The notes under the pieces are model-generated. The model saw only the letters and a program-made list of their open reading frames with translations. It had not been told where the DNA came from and made no database searches. Shown here one piece after another: positions 54,197 to 64,000 of a stretch of DNA of 64,000 nt. Made by a program: the position numbers and the translations under genes. Location of the stretch: NCBI RefSeq assembly GCF_027943255.1, contig NC_072896.1, positions 31,894,501 to 31,958,500 on the forward strand. The letters run 5' to 3'. Source of the DNA: Anastrepha obliqua (taxonomy: Eukaryota > Arthropoda > Insecta > Diptera > Tephritidae). Numbering within the stretch: position 1 is the first letter of the stretch; each line of letters starts with the position of its first letter.

Positions 54197-54439
54197 CCTG
54201 TAAGGTTTAAATGCAGATCGACCACCACCATAACCTAACCTAATCTATTTATTACGTAAATGCATCATCTGGGTAAGCCTCTGGAAAAACGTTTAGCCTT
54301 CTATAACTTTGTGTTTCGAAAATCAGTAAAGGTGTATGCTTAGTGTAAAAGGCTCGAAACTTTCACTGAAAGTTAAAAAAAAAAATCAAAAATTAATTAT
54401 GGGGAGAAAATGCTAAAAAATTATCAAAAATCAATGAAC

Positions 54440-54800
54440 AACATTTTTGTTTCTTCTTCTTCTTAAATAGCGCAATAACCGCTTACGAGATTTTGGCCGA
54501 GTTTAACAAAGCGCGCCAGTCGTTTATTTCTCGTGCTAACCGGCGCCAGTTGGACCCACCAAGTGAAGCCAAGTCCTTCTCCACCTGATCTTTCCAACGC
54601 AGAGGAGGCCTTCCTCTTTATCTGCTACCACCAGCTGGTACCGCATCAATTACTTTCAAAGCCAGCGCCATTTTATCCATTCGGACGACTTGACCCAGAC
54701 AACGTTGCCGCTGGATCTTTATTCGCTGCGCTATGTCTATGTCGTCGTAAAGTTCATACAGCTCATCGTAGCTCATTCAGCTCATCGGAGGATGGTTCCA
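54440..54800 (-). pseudogene. RTE-like LINE C-terminal region
   Basis: Minus strand: ELDELYDDIDIAQRIKIQRQ, RCLGQVVRMDKMALALKVID, AVPAGGS (stop) RGRPPLRWKDQVEKDLASLG and SNWRRLAREINDWRALLNSA. This is the conserved C-terminus of an RTE-like ORF2 with one in-frame stop. Apart from that it is almost open, so it is relatively young. The 125-codon plus-strand frame at 54533-54910 is its antisense shadow. Confidence 0.88.
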
Positions 54801-55140
54801 TGTGTAGAAGTCCACGCAAGTGGCGAAAGTTACTAATCGGCATTCACTTGGGAGTGGCCAGGACGATTTTTCTGCATATGGTTCCAGCAGCTCACAACGT
54901 CCGGGATTAGCCCAAGTATCCTCTGGGTAGCTTCTGAACATCCGTTCGGGAGTGAGCTAACGTGAGAAGGCGAAGCATTCCAGGATAGCTGGTTGTGCGC
55001 TGGATTTGGGACCCGCCACTTAAAAATCCCCCCCAATGAAAAGCAAAATTTTGGTTTACATAATATAATAGATAAAAAAAAGATGATGCAGGAGACGAAA
55101 TATTCCTCAAAATCATATTTCTAGGCCGATTTGGCTTCGT
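54801..55140. other. Probable repeat-derived sequence, unassigned
   Basis: The segment CTGGATTTGGGACCCGCCAC (about 55000-55019) has the look of a repeat found widely in fruit-fly-like genomes, from my recollection. I could not assign it to a family, and it encodes no recognisable domain. Confidence 0.3.
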
Positions 55141-55229
55141 AGTCAGAATGTACAGACTGTCAGACTGTCATAACCTGGAAACTATTTAACCAATTCCCAT
55201 CTAACAAATTGCATTGTGTGAGGTTATAA

Positions 55230-55545
55230 TTTTTATAATACTCAATATATTCAATAAAATGTTTAGGCACCACCATCAGCTATAATGGCTTCACATCTTT
55301 GTGTCATATTTTGTGTTAATTTCTGCAAAAATCAGTCGAATTTGCTTTGATAACTGTTTTCCTTTGACTTTTTGCCTAATTATTGCCCAAATATTTTCAA
55401 TAGGGTTGACATCAGTCGACTGTGAAGGCCATTAGAATCCCATTTTGCTGTTTCCACTCTATGCACCTCCGGCTCCGAAACTTGGGTTCATTGCCCTCTT
55501 TTAAAATCCAAGGTTGTCTAGAACTTTAACGCATCTTTGCAGTTG
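55230..55545 (-). pseudogene. Tc1-like transposase C-terminal fragment
   Basis: Minus strand: WILKEGNEPKFRSRRCIEWK and QQNGIL (second-Asp region; usual form 'LQxDNDPKHxSRxCxxWxxxNGI', with Asp changed to Gly), a damaged 'SxDVNPIENVWA' block, then QRKTVIKANSTDFCRN and MVVPKHFIEY. Frames shift within it. The N-terminal half and termini are not found. Confidence 0.7.
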
Positions 55546-55689
55546 ACAGACCTGGTAGTATACATAGTGGGCTGACCTGAGGAAATCGTTTTTAACCATA
55601 TGTCCTTTCATAATAAACAAATGATGTAACGACAAAGAGCTCTATATTAATCCATTGAAAACTGCGCTAGTGTCGATCACTCCGTCAAC

Positions 55690-55865
55690 GTCAAGTGTCC
55701 TGAACAACTCTTCAACTCTCCACAAAATGAGCTATCTTCGAATCAATCCTTATAAAACGCTGACTTGGAACTCGCATCTTGAGAAAGTTACTGCAAAAGC
55801 CACAAGAGCATTCTTTCCCTGCATAAGGCTATTAGTTTTTATGCATATCATCGCTTCCCATTTTT
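55690..55865 (+). pseudogene. LINE post-RT fragment
   Basis: The plus strand reads NPYKTLTWNSHLEKVTAKAT, then RAFFPCIRLL. It matches the 'YLGVxLDxRLTWxxHIxxxxxKATRALFxCxRLxG' block that follows RT in I/R1/Jockey-type LINEs. Sequence up to about 56300 is too decayed to extend it. Confidence 0.65.
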
Positions 55866-56314
55866 ATTAAAAAAGAAGCTCGTTTAAGCGCTTTAATATT
55901 AAAAGGCATCCCGATCTAAAAAGTGGAGATATGAAAGGATATTTAAAGTTCTGAGACCACTTTCGGGTAGGCTTGATACATTCTCACCCAAACCCAGTGT
56001 CTTCAAAAACTTTCAAGTTCTTATTAATGAAAGTGCGGCTTAGAATAATAATTTTATCATCATTAAACCTGGTTTCCAGATATCAGTGAAACAAAATTGG
56101 ACTTTCTAAGATCAGCATCTGTTGATTCTGTGAAGGGGGCATTGAAAATTCAGAACATCCTGCACTAGACAGAACAAGGCTACCCCACTCATATAAATTA
56201 TGGAGCAATGAACTCCAGAGCGTGCGAAAATTTAAAAAAAGCCTTAGATTGTAGCGTAACTCACTCACAATAGGTCTCTTTTGGTCGGAGTTCGCAGTAG
56301 CCGAACAATAATAA

Positions 56315-57300
56315 TAATGTGCGCAACTAAGTTCTCACTGTTTTTTTTTATGAAAATGCAACTTTATTCTGAAAAAATGGTTACAAGTGAAACACTGAAA
56401 GTATTGCCTATCGCTGGCTACTACCTTTCCCCATCTTTCTGTTAGATCTCGTATACCGTCGCGGTAAAACTGATCATCTTTTGAGGCTACCCACGGAATG
56501 GAACTGCTGGTCAGCTAGACCATGTGCCGTCGATTGGAACAGGTGATAATCGGACGGCGCAATATCTGGAAAATATGGCGGGTGGGGTAGGATTCCTCAT
56601 TTCAGTGTTTCTAGGTAGGTCTTACCAGGTTTGGCAACGTGAGGCCGAGCGTTGTCATGATGTAGGATCATTTTTTCATGCCTCTCCGCATTCGCGGCTC
56701 AATCGCACCAATTGAAGTCAATACCGATCCCCACTGAGGGTTTCGCTTGGTTTTAACAGTTCATAAAATATAACACCAACTTAGTCCCACCAAATACATA
56801 ACCTTCGCAGCATGAATATTCGCCTGAGGCGACGACATAGAAGCATGACCGGGCAGCCTCCATAACTTTCTTTAACTTTCAGTCGAAAAAACGACGTTCA
56901 ACATCCCTTGGTTTTAACTCATAAGGAACTCAAGTCCCCTGTTTCTGAATCATTCCCAAAGCGTGCAATCGCTTGGAAATGGTTTGGCGGGTAACTTCTA
57001 ATACTGAAGCAAGCAACTAAAGCATTGCATTTGACAAGGATCCTCATTGAGCAGTGCCTCCAATTCAGCTTGTTCGAATCTTTTTGGCCTTCCTTCACGC
57101 GGACGGAAGTCAACATTAAAATCACCGTCTTTAAAGCAACGGAACCAATCTCGGCACGTTGTTTCACTTAAAGCAGCATTTCCATAAACTTGTTGTAGCT
57201 TTCGATGCGCTTCAGCCGCCGTTGTTTTCGAATGAAAGAGGAAAATCTACACTTCCCACAAATGACGATTATTCGGCACAAAATCAGACATTTTCACAAA
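56315..57300 (-). pseudogene. mariner transposase, near full length, broken
   Basis: Minus strand, N to C: MSDFVPNNRHLWEV (start near 57291), LFHSKTTAAEAHRKLQQVYG, NAALSETTCRDWFRCFKDGD (first HTH and linker), GRPKRFEQAELEALLNEDPC, then frame-shifted pieces PGHASMSSPQANIHAAKVMY, GAIEPRMRRGMKK-type decay, and SSIPWVASKDDQFYRDGIRD, LTERWGKVVASDRQYFQ at the C-terminus (near 56390). It fits the group of mariners whose protein starts 'MSNFVPNKRHLREALLFLFH'. The 3' end TGCGCAACTAAGTTCTCACT (plus strand 56319-56338) is a likely terminal repeat. The 5' counterpart was not found. Confidence 0.85.
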
Positions 57301-60224
57301 ACCAAAAGTATATGATACCAAAGCAATATCACTAATGTGTCGAAGCAGTTTGTTTACCATATGTCTAAGATTGGTTTATGACGTTTAGGTTACGTTAGAA
57401 TCGACTGGCAAACACTGCTGGCGGCATCTATTGACAAACATTTTGTATGAAACGAAAAGCCCAGCAGAGCCCAAAGACAATGTAATTTACTTATATCCAA
57501 ATTCGTTCATATGAAACAAAAACTATGAACCGTTAGCGCCTCCAAGGGTACATTTTAAACTACTTGGAGTGGTTTTGGTTCCCATAGCGTCTTACACCAT
57601 CCTACGTGGAAAAAATTGGAGTGTTGTAGATCGAGGTATGCCCAGCTTGTCAGGAATGCAGTGTTATTGGTATTCTATGCTTCCTTGGTCACGCATAGAG
57701 GAGGAATGAGCGATGTCGCGAATAAGACTAGCAACAGCCTATCAAAGCTTGCGAGAGGGTGCATAATGCGTAAGATCTGAAGCTACGCTCCTATACACTC
57801 TCTCTTCACAACACCAATAACCAGTACTGGTAAATGTGTGATTGCTGCACTGTAGATTAGCCGAAATAGCCTACCTACTACGCCGTGAAAAAGTTAGCCA
57901 CAAAGCTCTATAATTTATACTAGTAAATAATACAAAAAAAAATGAAAATTTATATACAAAAAATTATGAATTTACAAAGCCCACGAACTACAGTTAACAA
58001 ATTGCTTCAAAGCTAATTAAAAAGTGAAAGCATTTTTTGTTTTCCACAAGCAGATATTTTTATACTTCAAATTTTATACTTTTAAATATATCTATGGTAC
58101 ATAACAATATTGCCTACTTCCAGGCGCTAAACGCTTCACTTACGCTGCAGACGCGAACGGAAGCCATTAATTTCACTCTGCTGCAACGAATAATATTTAG
58201 CTATCCACTGCATTGTTGCAACGGTTTGTGCAACACACTCGTAAATATAACAGCAAACAATGCCACTGCTACAACTATAGCAGCAACAGCCACTTGCCAC
58301 TTGGAGCCGGCCGTTGGCGTTGTGGCAGCTGATGTCTGCCACATGCCGCCTACCTTCCTAATGAGCTGTCGCCTTCGGGCTCTCGCTAGCTGCTGGCTGC
58401 TGCATACTGGCTGTGGCCTATCTATTTTTGTAAGACGACAAGATTGTAAGTGGTGTAGGTACACATGCCTTTACATGCAACAACAAGCGGTGCAACATGC
58501 AATAAACATGAAAGAGCCATTAAGTGACATGTTTTTAATTAAATGCTGGAAAATTTAACGCCAGATATTTTATGAAAAATTTTCAAATAAAAAGACCAAC
58601 AAAACAACAACTATGTGCATGCAGCCCAGATGAATACAAATAGCGACGTAGTAGGTAAGCCTACATGCATGTGTACATGATTCGTGTGTGTGTGTATGTG
58701 GCAGTATATTCCCGCATATGAACAGCGAAGCGCCTTAATAAGTGTGGCAAGACAGTCAAGGCAGCCTGCTTGCAACGTTGCATTCTAATTACGTTGCAGC
58801 AACATTACAGCGCGCGACTGGAAAGTGACAACAATAGCAACAAAAACAAGCACAACTACATCACTATCGCAAAGGGGGAAGATGTAGCAGCGACAATTCA
58901 CGACAAAGCTAGTGACATGCTGCTTGTGCTGGTGCTGGTGCTGTTGCTTTTGTTGTTGTTGTTGTTGTTAGCAACGCTGCACTACACAAGTTCGCATGTT
59001 GCACACACTCTGATTAATTGTGTGGCACATAAATCTTTGAACGCAAGTTGCGTGAGCGCACAGGCGCGGGAAAACCCAATGTAAAAGGAAGCAGCAAGAA
59101 GAAGCGCTAGAGGAAGACCTGCAGCAGGAAGAAGTCTAAAAGAAGATGAAACTCAAACTAGGTGGAAGAGTGCAGGAAGTGAGCGAGAGGAATTCGTATT
59201 CATTTGTTGCATTCGCAGAAAGAAAACTTGGAGACGTTGATGGCAAAAATTAAATTACAGATGAAAATTCCTTTTCGACGAGCATACCAAGGCAAGAATT
59301 ATACGAATACCAAAGTGCATGTGGCGGCCGTTGTAGTCAAGTGGGCTTGTGTGTTTACCAAGCGGTTGGTCCAAAGTTCGTTGCTCACTGAGGAGCTGAA
59401 ACAGCAAACGACAGAAAAAAGTGTTCCCCACAAATAAAAGGCACTCCTGATGTTTAACAAAAAGAAAGAAAAAGTTTCTGACAAAGGTATTCAAAGGCAG
59501 CAGAAAAACGTAGTTCGCTGTAACATATTTGAGAAGCAGCTCGGCCAAACAGATAGCAAAGAATGTACGTTCCAATTGTAGCGGGGGTAGATGAAGTGCA
59601 TGCACACAAACGAGGCACATACGAGTATGTTAATGCGTGAGTGTCTACGCAAGGCTCGTAATTTACGTATGCTTTGTAATTGCTGAAAGTACTAATGAAA
59701 ATCTAAAAAGTTTACGTGAACTTTTTGATTCAGACCTTTAGTAAATAAAATAAGCGAATTTTATAAAAAAATGTCAAGCAAGAAGAAGCGTTTTTGTTTT
59801 TGGTTTTTGTAATTTCACTTGAAGTAGGTTAAGGTAAAACCAAGGTGTGGCTATGTCAAGTTAAGTTCGGTTGTTGTGCGACTGCTTCTTTGGAAAAGCC
59901 CTGACTATTATTAGACATCCAGCGAGGGGCACTTTTCAGGGAGAGGTCTTCCGCTCTCTATTCTGGAGTCTTATATTAATCACCCCCTTAATCAAAAACT
60001 TCCCGGGATAACCGTCAGATGACGCTCTAAGTCAACTGTTTTGAGTTCTGTTCCTTTAGTTAGGTTCCAACATCTGTGATTAACATTACTAGCAAAACTT
60101 GATCGCCAATGTTTGATATTTGTAAAAGTTACGCCATCTTGAGTAGATCTACCTTTGCACGAGTTTTCGATCGACATTGAAAACTGATGAAATCATCAAT
60201 GAAGGGAAAGAAAAGTTAATCAAA
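57301..60224. other. Quiet stretch; no gene recognised
   Basis: Mostly unique-looking DNA with CAG/CAA triplets (58250-58330), a TTG run at about 58945-58971 and AAGAAG-rich sequence near 59080-59150. Open frames up to 173 codons (58037-58558) are biased by these triplets and overlap others on both strands. No domain, pol III box pair or terminal repeat was visible. Confidence 0.45.
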
Positions 60225-60740
60225 ATTCAAATATTAGTCATCAGAACTGGCAGAGGTTTTGAACATTGCTTATGGATTCTACCAGGGCATTGTAGTTAGT
60301 AATGAAATGTTACCGTGTTGCTGAAAAGTTGGTCCCAAAGGACCTGAATTTCATGCAGAAAAGCGAACGCGTTGATAACGCCAAAAATATGATTCCCAAG
60401 GCCGAATCCGACTCAACATTAATCAGGCGAATCTTTGCCAGAGACGAGACGCGGAGTGGAGAGCTCCGAATGAACCAATACTAAAAAAACCACGTCAATG
60501 TTCACGTGAAGCAATTCACCAAAAAGGAAAGGATTTGTGGGAAAATGATAGCCGTCGATTTCACCTGAAATGGCTTAATGGAATTTTTTTTCGGCTTGAT
60601 TGAGTCAAACATATAAAAAAATATTGTACCGGAAAAGAGTTCGAATAATGTTTCGAGAGATGGATCAAACGTTGGCATAAGTAGAATAAACTTTTGAATT
60701 TTCTGAACATATTCGCGCAACTTTTTGATCAAGGTGGTAT
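60225..60740 (+). pseudogene. mariner transposase fragment
   Basis: Plus strand: a degraded ELAEVLNIAYG block, then VAEKLVPKDLNFMQKSERVD, NAKNMIPKAESDSTLIRRIF and ARDETRSGELRMNQY (60302-60484; first-Asp region, usual TGDETWVYEYD altered). After that it decays, keeping NHVNVHVK-like and MEFFFGLIES-like traces. The end AACTTTTTGATCAAGGTG near 60720-60737 may be a terminal repeat. Same subfamily as 35545-36290. Confidence 0.75.
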
Positions 60741-60829
60741 TTTGTACTAAAATTTTAAAAGTATTGGATATAATTTGATCACTTATGCGACCAAAGTTGC
60801 ATTAACAGCATGTGGAAAGCATCTCCAAG

Positions 60830-61640
60830 TTCTGAGCGACTTGTTACAAAGCGCTCTCTGTGATTTGAACAACTGGTACAAAGAGAGTACTCCGAAATGG
60901 AGCTATTAATGGAGTGCAACTTCCCGAGGAAAAGTACCTCGGGATAATTCTAGACCGCAAACTCAACTAGGACCGAAGCACCGAAGACAGACCCATAACA
61001 AAACAGCTATAAAGAAAATATTGGTTTTAAAATCGCGCATTCCTTTACTTTGGGCCTGAAGTACAATGTTACCATTTCATGTGTGCTTCGAAAATCAAGA
61101 ATTCCATTTACTTCCATTCCGCTCTAGTTGTACATTGCGGCTTTAAGGTCCGTCCTCTTTTACGGTATCACTGTTTGATGGCCAGCGTGGGTATCCAAGA
61201 ATAAAGAGGGGAAAGCCTAGAGGCAACATCGATGCATTTTACAGTATCGCTGTTCTCTATCCCATCCAATGCTCTTGAGACTGTATTAGACCTTAGATAT
61301 CTAAGGCAAACGGCGGGATAACTGCACCGAAATCGGACTTAATGTATGTCTACCCCGGAATGATTTCAGACTTGAGCACCCGATAGTTCTCAGAACTCCT
61401 CCGGGAGCTCCCTATGCTAGATTACACTGTTCCATAATTCTATTTTCAAAAAAATTGTTCAACATGAATCAAAGAAAGATGTGAACAGAATAACGTTAAG
61501 TATTTTGGCCCAAGATCAGTGGGTATCTTCTTCGTTGCTGGTTAGGGACTCATCTATCGATCATTATCTACTCTCAACCGATTGTGAAGTTTTTCTATAT
61601 GATCTGGCTAAATGGTGAACCCCGAACGTTAAAAAGGCCG
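60830..61640 (+). pseudogene. LINE post-RT region, decayed
   Basis: The plus strand reads QLPEEKYLGIILDRKLN (post-RT block), ITKQL..., then frame-shifted traces of 'CASKIK', VRPLLRYHCLMAS-like (usual VRPILLYGVTVWW), SNALETVLDLRYL (usual AALETMLHLxPLD) and, further on, SKKDVNRITLSILAQDQWVS. These follow the order of the region between RT and RNase H in I/R1/LOA-type LINEs. Many stops are present. Confidence 0.7.
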
Positions 61641-61989
61641 TACGGGAAGGGTCCAGCGACCTAAGCGGCTAGAATTTCACCGAAATGGCTTATCAATTTG
61701 GTAGTGAAGAAATCAGGCAGTATCGCCATGGTCTGTCAGGAGGCGTGCTTCGCGGCGCCGACACCATGTGCATGTATTGAAGGAAGGATGCTCTCTTATT
61801 ATTAGCAGAAAATAGTCATTCAGCATGCGCCGAAAGAGACACCGGAAAGTTTACCTCTTCGTGCCCCCATAACTCTGAGGTAACTGCCGTCGTTACTATG
61901 TCCAACTAATTTTCTGTTGATATGTTTTATATCTCTAACATCTAAATTACAATTTTTGAACGAGGTCTTTGCTGGTAGCTTTGAGAAAA
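61641..61989. other. No clear feature
   Basis: It lies between two opposite-strand LINE pieces. No motif is recognisable. Confidence 0.4.
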
Positions 61990-62350
61990 TTTGTGCTTAA
62001 AGGTTAGGTCGATGACTTGCAGATGACAGAAATCCATCGTACCATTTAGAGAAACTGTTACTGCGAATTATTCTCAAAGCTTCTTCGGCAGCGTATTGAA
62101 CCTCGATGACAGTTCCATTACCTGCTGCTTCATTTGCAATTTGATCTGCCTTTTCATTAATGGGTATTCTAGAATGACCCCGTGACCACATCACACGAAC
62201 ATTTGAGAACTCAAAGTTAGTGAGCTTCTCGTGAAACAGAGCGATTCAGCGATTGCTCCAACGATTGTTTTTTAAGAGTTTGCAGGCTGTTTGGCTGTCC
62301 GAGAAGATAACAGCCTTGTCCGCGCGTGCTTGATAAGCAACATTTAATGT
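61990..62350 (-). pseudogene. LINE/I-type RNase H fragment
   Basis: Minus strand: AVIFSDSQTACKLLKNNRW-type block (second Asp), then NVRVMWSRGHSRIPINEKAD and QIANEAAGN (terminal Asp block, 61997-62194), with SFSKWYDGFL after it. The last block is within an open 65-codon frame. The family is I/Jockey-like with RNase H and differs from the (ACCT)n-tailed LINE in sequence. Confidence 0.7.
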
Positions 62351-64000
62351 CTTTAACAACGGTCATAACTCTCTCAAGCTGGAGGACGTGCGATATTCTA
62401 TTTTAAAACCAAAACTTTATTTTTTGTTCTAATGTCAGACTCCGCTGTCAACTGAGCCAAGAGTTGTTGATCTCGTTGTTGACCAAAATATTTGTTCTAC
62501 GAGCTATGTGCAGGATGCGCTACATTTTTCTAGATTAAATGACAGACTAAGCGTGTAGGTTACTTTCCGCTACTAGAAAGTCCTTGTAGTGAGGCAAAAT
62601 GATGAAATCTGACGAAGTCATCAGCAAACTGATACAGGTACGAGTTTTCATCAGGAATTTTGTGTAGTTGCCTCGAACAAATTTTTAAGACTTCTGTCCT
62701 TTAGGTGACCAATAACGGCAATTTTGCTTATTTACACTTCAATTTTAATGAGAATTACGTAGGAGATCGCTCCAATATTTCCTCGCTGAAAATTTTCCAC
62801 AAATTGTAAATTTTAAGCTTAAGCGCTTGCAGGATTTGAATTTTGAAAAGTTGAAGTTCACGAAGCTTCCTTCAGGCTTCCTTCCTTCCTTCCTTTATTT
62901 CAGGCACAATCATTTTTGGAAGTCCCAGGGCAGCCGCTCTCTTGCGCATGGACTGACTCGAATTATCGTGCAAACTTCAGCAGCGACGAGTTGAATATTT
63001 TCATTTGTTCTCGAAGGTCGGTTGAGCCCCCGGCCGTGGGCTGTTTGCAACTGAACTTGTTGCCTGGAACATTTGCACCTATGAACGAATCAAATCTTCA
63101 CTTGGGGCATCACGTAAATGCCGAATATCGTAACGTGAACAAAATCTGCGACGAGCAGTTGCACGAAAATTGGCCTTGAAACACACTTCGATTGCAAACG
63201 CAGGTTACCCGCCCGCCCACTGCGACATCGTGACTAAATAACCCGTACGAAAGCGTATAACAATGCTAACACGGCTCCCCCCCACTCATATGTTTAGAGG
63301 TTAGGCAGAAACTTTATGGTAGATTGAAAACATAATTATGCCCACAACTACCCTGTACTTTTAAGGCCCATAGACAAGATTATTAAATTAAGAAAACTAA
63401 CTTAATTGAAATTAATACTTCGATATTTTGTATACCTCCCTAATGGGCATGCTTTGGAAATGTTTAGTGTACATTCAACCTTATATTATAAATGAGCGTT
63501 CACACGAATGAGTGAAAGTGTGTATGTATATTACTAATGTGTGTATGTCTAACTGAGTAAACGACTGTTTTGCCTAGCTTTGGTAAACATAACCCCATTT
63601 TCTTGTCTCATAACTTCATATGCTAAAATGACTGCATAAATGCCTGTGAAAGAGGTGAAACAACAAAGTAATAACAACAACATTGGACACTAAATGGGCT
63701 AAATGGCTATAAGTGAAAACCATTTGTGACTTTGTTTTTGCATGTACTTATGTGTGTTTGCTCCTATTTTCATAAAAATACATACATACATACATACACT
63801 TCTGCACACAAGCAATGAGGCACATACGTACCCTGCACGAAACATATGAACTTGAAGTGAATTCAATTTCTAATTCAAAGTGATGATGTTTTCATTAATA
63901 ATTTTGATTAAAGGGGAAAACCGGATTAGGAGGCTAAAATTTTGGTGTTTCTCGAGAATTTTTTGAACAAAGAAGGAATAATCAGAAACTATTTAAGTTT
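62351..64000. other. No gene recognised; simple repeats near end
   Basis: CTTC-rich sequence near 62864-62895, CATA repeats near 63775-63800, and otherwise AT-rich spacer. The 87-codon frame at 62916-63179 has no motif I recognise. Confidence 0.45.

Larger units (their letters stand above)
52740..54245 (+). pseudogene. LINE: ORF1 tail, endonuclease and 3' end, internally deleted
   Basis: The frame 52764-53108 is acidic (for example FNEEDLFAGTEGGEISEEYV) and sits where the ORF1 C-terminus should be. This is by position only. ORF2 then begins with HHSKLASALLPARLAASGLD and IALIQEGSKL (endonuclease start, usual IQEPW altered), TGFWLASVYMAYDRDAPPNE, LVFCDANAHNILW (catalytic Asp/Asn block) and, after a frame shift at about 53500, NARGEPLLDFILGN, PTFFTINRKKIVDITLA and RWRVSNESSFSDHRYIEFE (terminal SDHR block). 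The RT is deleted. After decayed sequence the 3' end CATAACCTAACCTAATC follows at about 54231-54247. It is of R1/Jockey/LOA type. Confidence 0.88.

Noticed and set aside
54533..54910. 125-codon plus-strand ORF with a plausible start
   Set aside because: It is the antisense of an RTE-like LINE C-terminus read on the minus strand.
58037..58558. 173-codon plus-strand ORF
   Set aside because: Composition is driven by GCA/ACA triplets, with competing frames on the minus strand and no family resemblance.

Overview
This 64 kb window looks like repeat-rich, AT-rich, non-coding chromosomal DNA from an insect, most probably a higher fly. A tephritid-like fruit fly is my best guess, but that is inference from the repeat families, the CAA/TTG and CATA microsatellites and the base composition. 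I found no convincing host protein-coding gene, rRNA gene or free-standing tRNA gene. Nearly everything recognisable is a decayed transposable element, and most open frames are short pieces of these or low-complexity sequence.

Layout. 1-5.7 kb: a broken DUF4817-type mariner-like element, LINE 3' ends, two tRNA-derived SINE copies and a LINE RNase H piece. 6-8.7 kb: unique or low-complexity sequence with (AAC)n. 8.7-11.8 kb: a reverse LINE copy, a 740-bp AT-rich palindrome, and a LINE split by a mariner with a clean TA duplication. 13.8-16.2 kb: a ~119-bp tandem repeat flanking a Helitron-type helicase remnant. 16.2-20.6 kb: a pile-up of transposase and reverse-transcriptase pieces. 21-25 kb: a SINE, (CAA)n, and LINE RNase H and 3' ends. 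25.8-26.7 kb: a DUF4817 element with both termini. 28-40 kb: LINE 3' ends, a nearly full-length DUF4817 element, a mariner, and two ~550-bp mariner deletion derivatives. 40.8-49 kb: two SINEs, a 372-bp derivative, LINE RT pieces, a maT-like element and a mariner. 50.2-52.6 kb: a 2.4-kb element with 453-bp terminal inverted repeats, a TCAT target duplication and a transposase-like frame of an unassigned family. 52.7-62.4 kb: LINE endonuclease, RT and RNase H remnants, Tc1-like and mariner remnants, and a quiet stretch (57.3-60.2 kb). The last ~1.6 kb holds nothing I recognise.

No pathway links these pieces. They are unrelated selfish elements that landed in or beside one another. Their relative ages can be read from nesting: mariner in LINE at 10.8 kb, SINE at a LINE tail at 3.7 kb, and a DUF4817 derivative against a LINE RT at 44.6 kb. 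The best candidate for something little described is the 50.2-52.6 kb element. Runners-up are the five-copy SINE family, the repeat-flanked helicase and the long palindrome.
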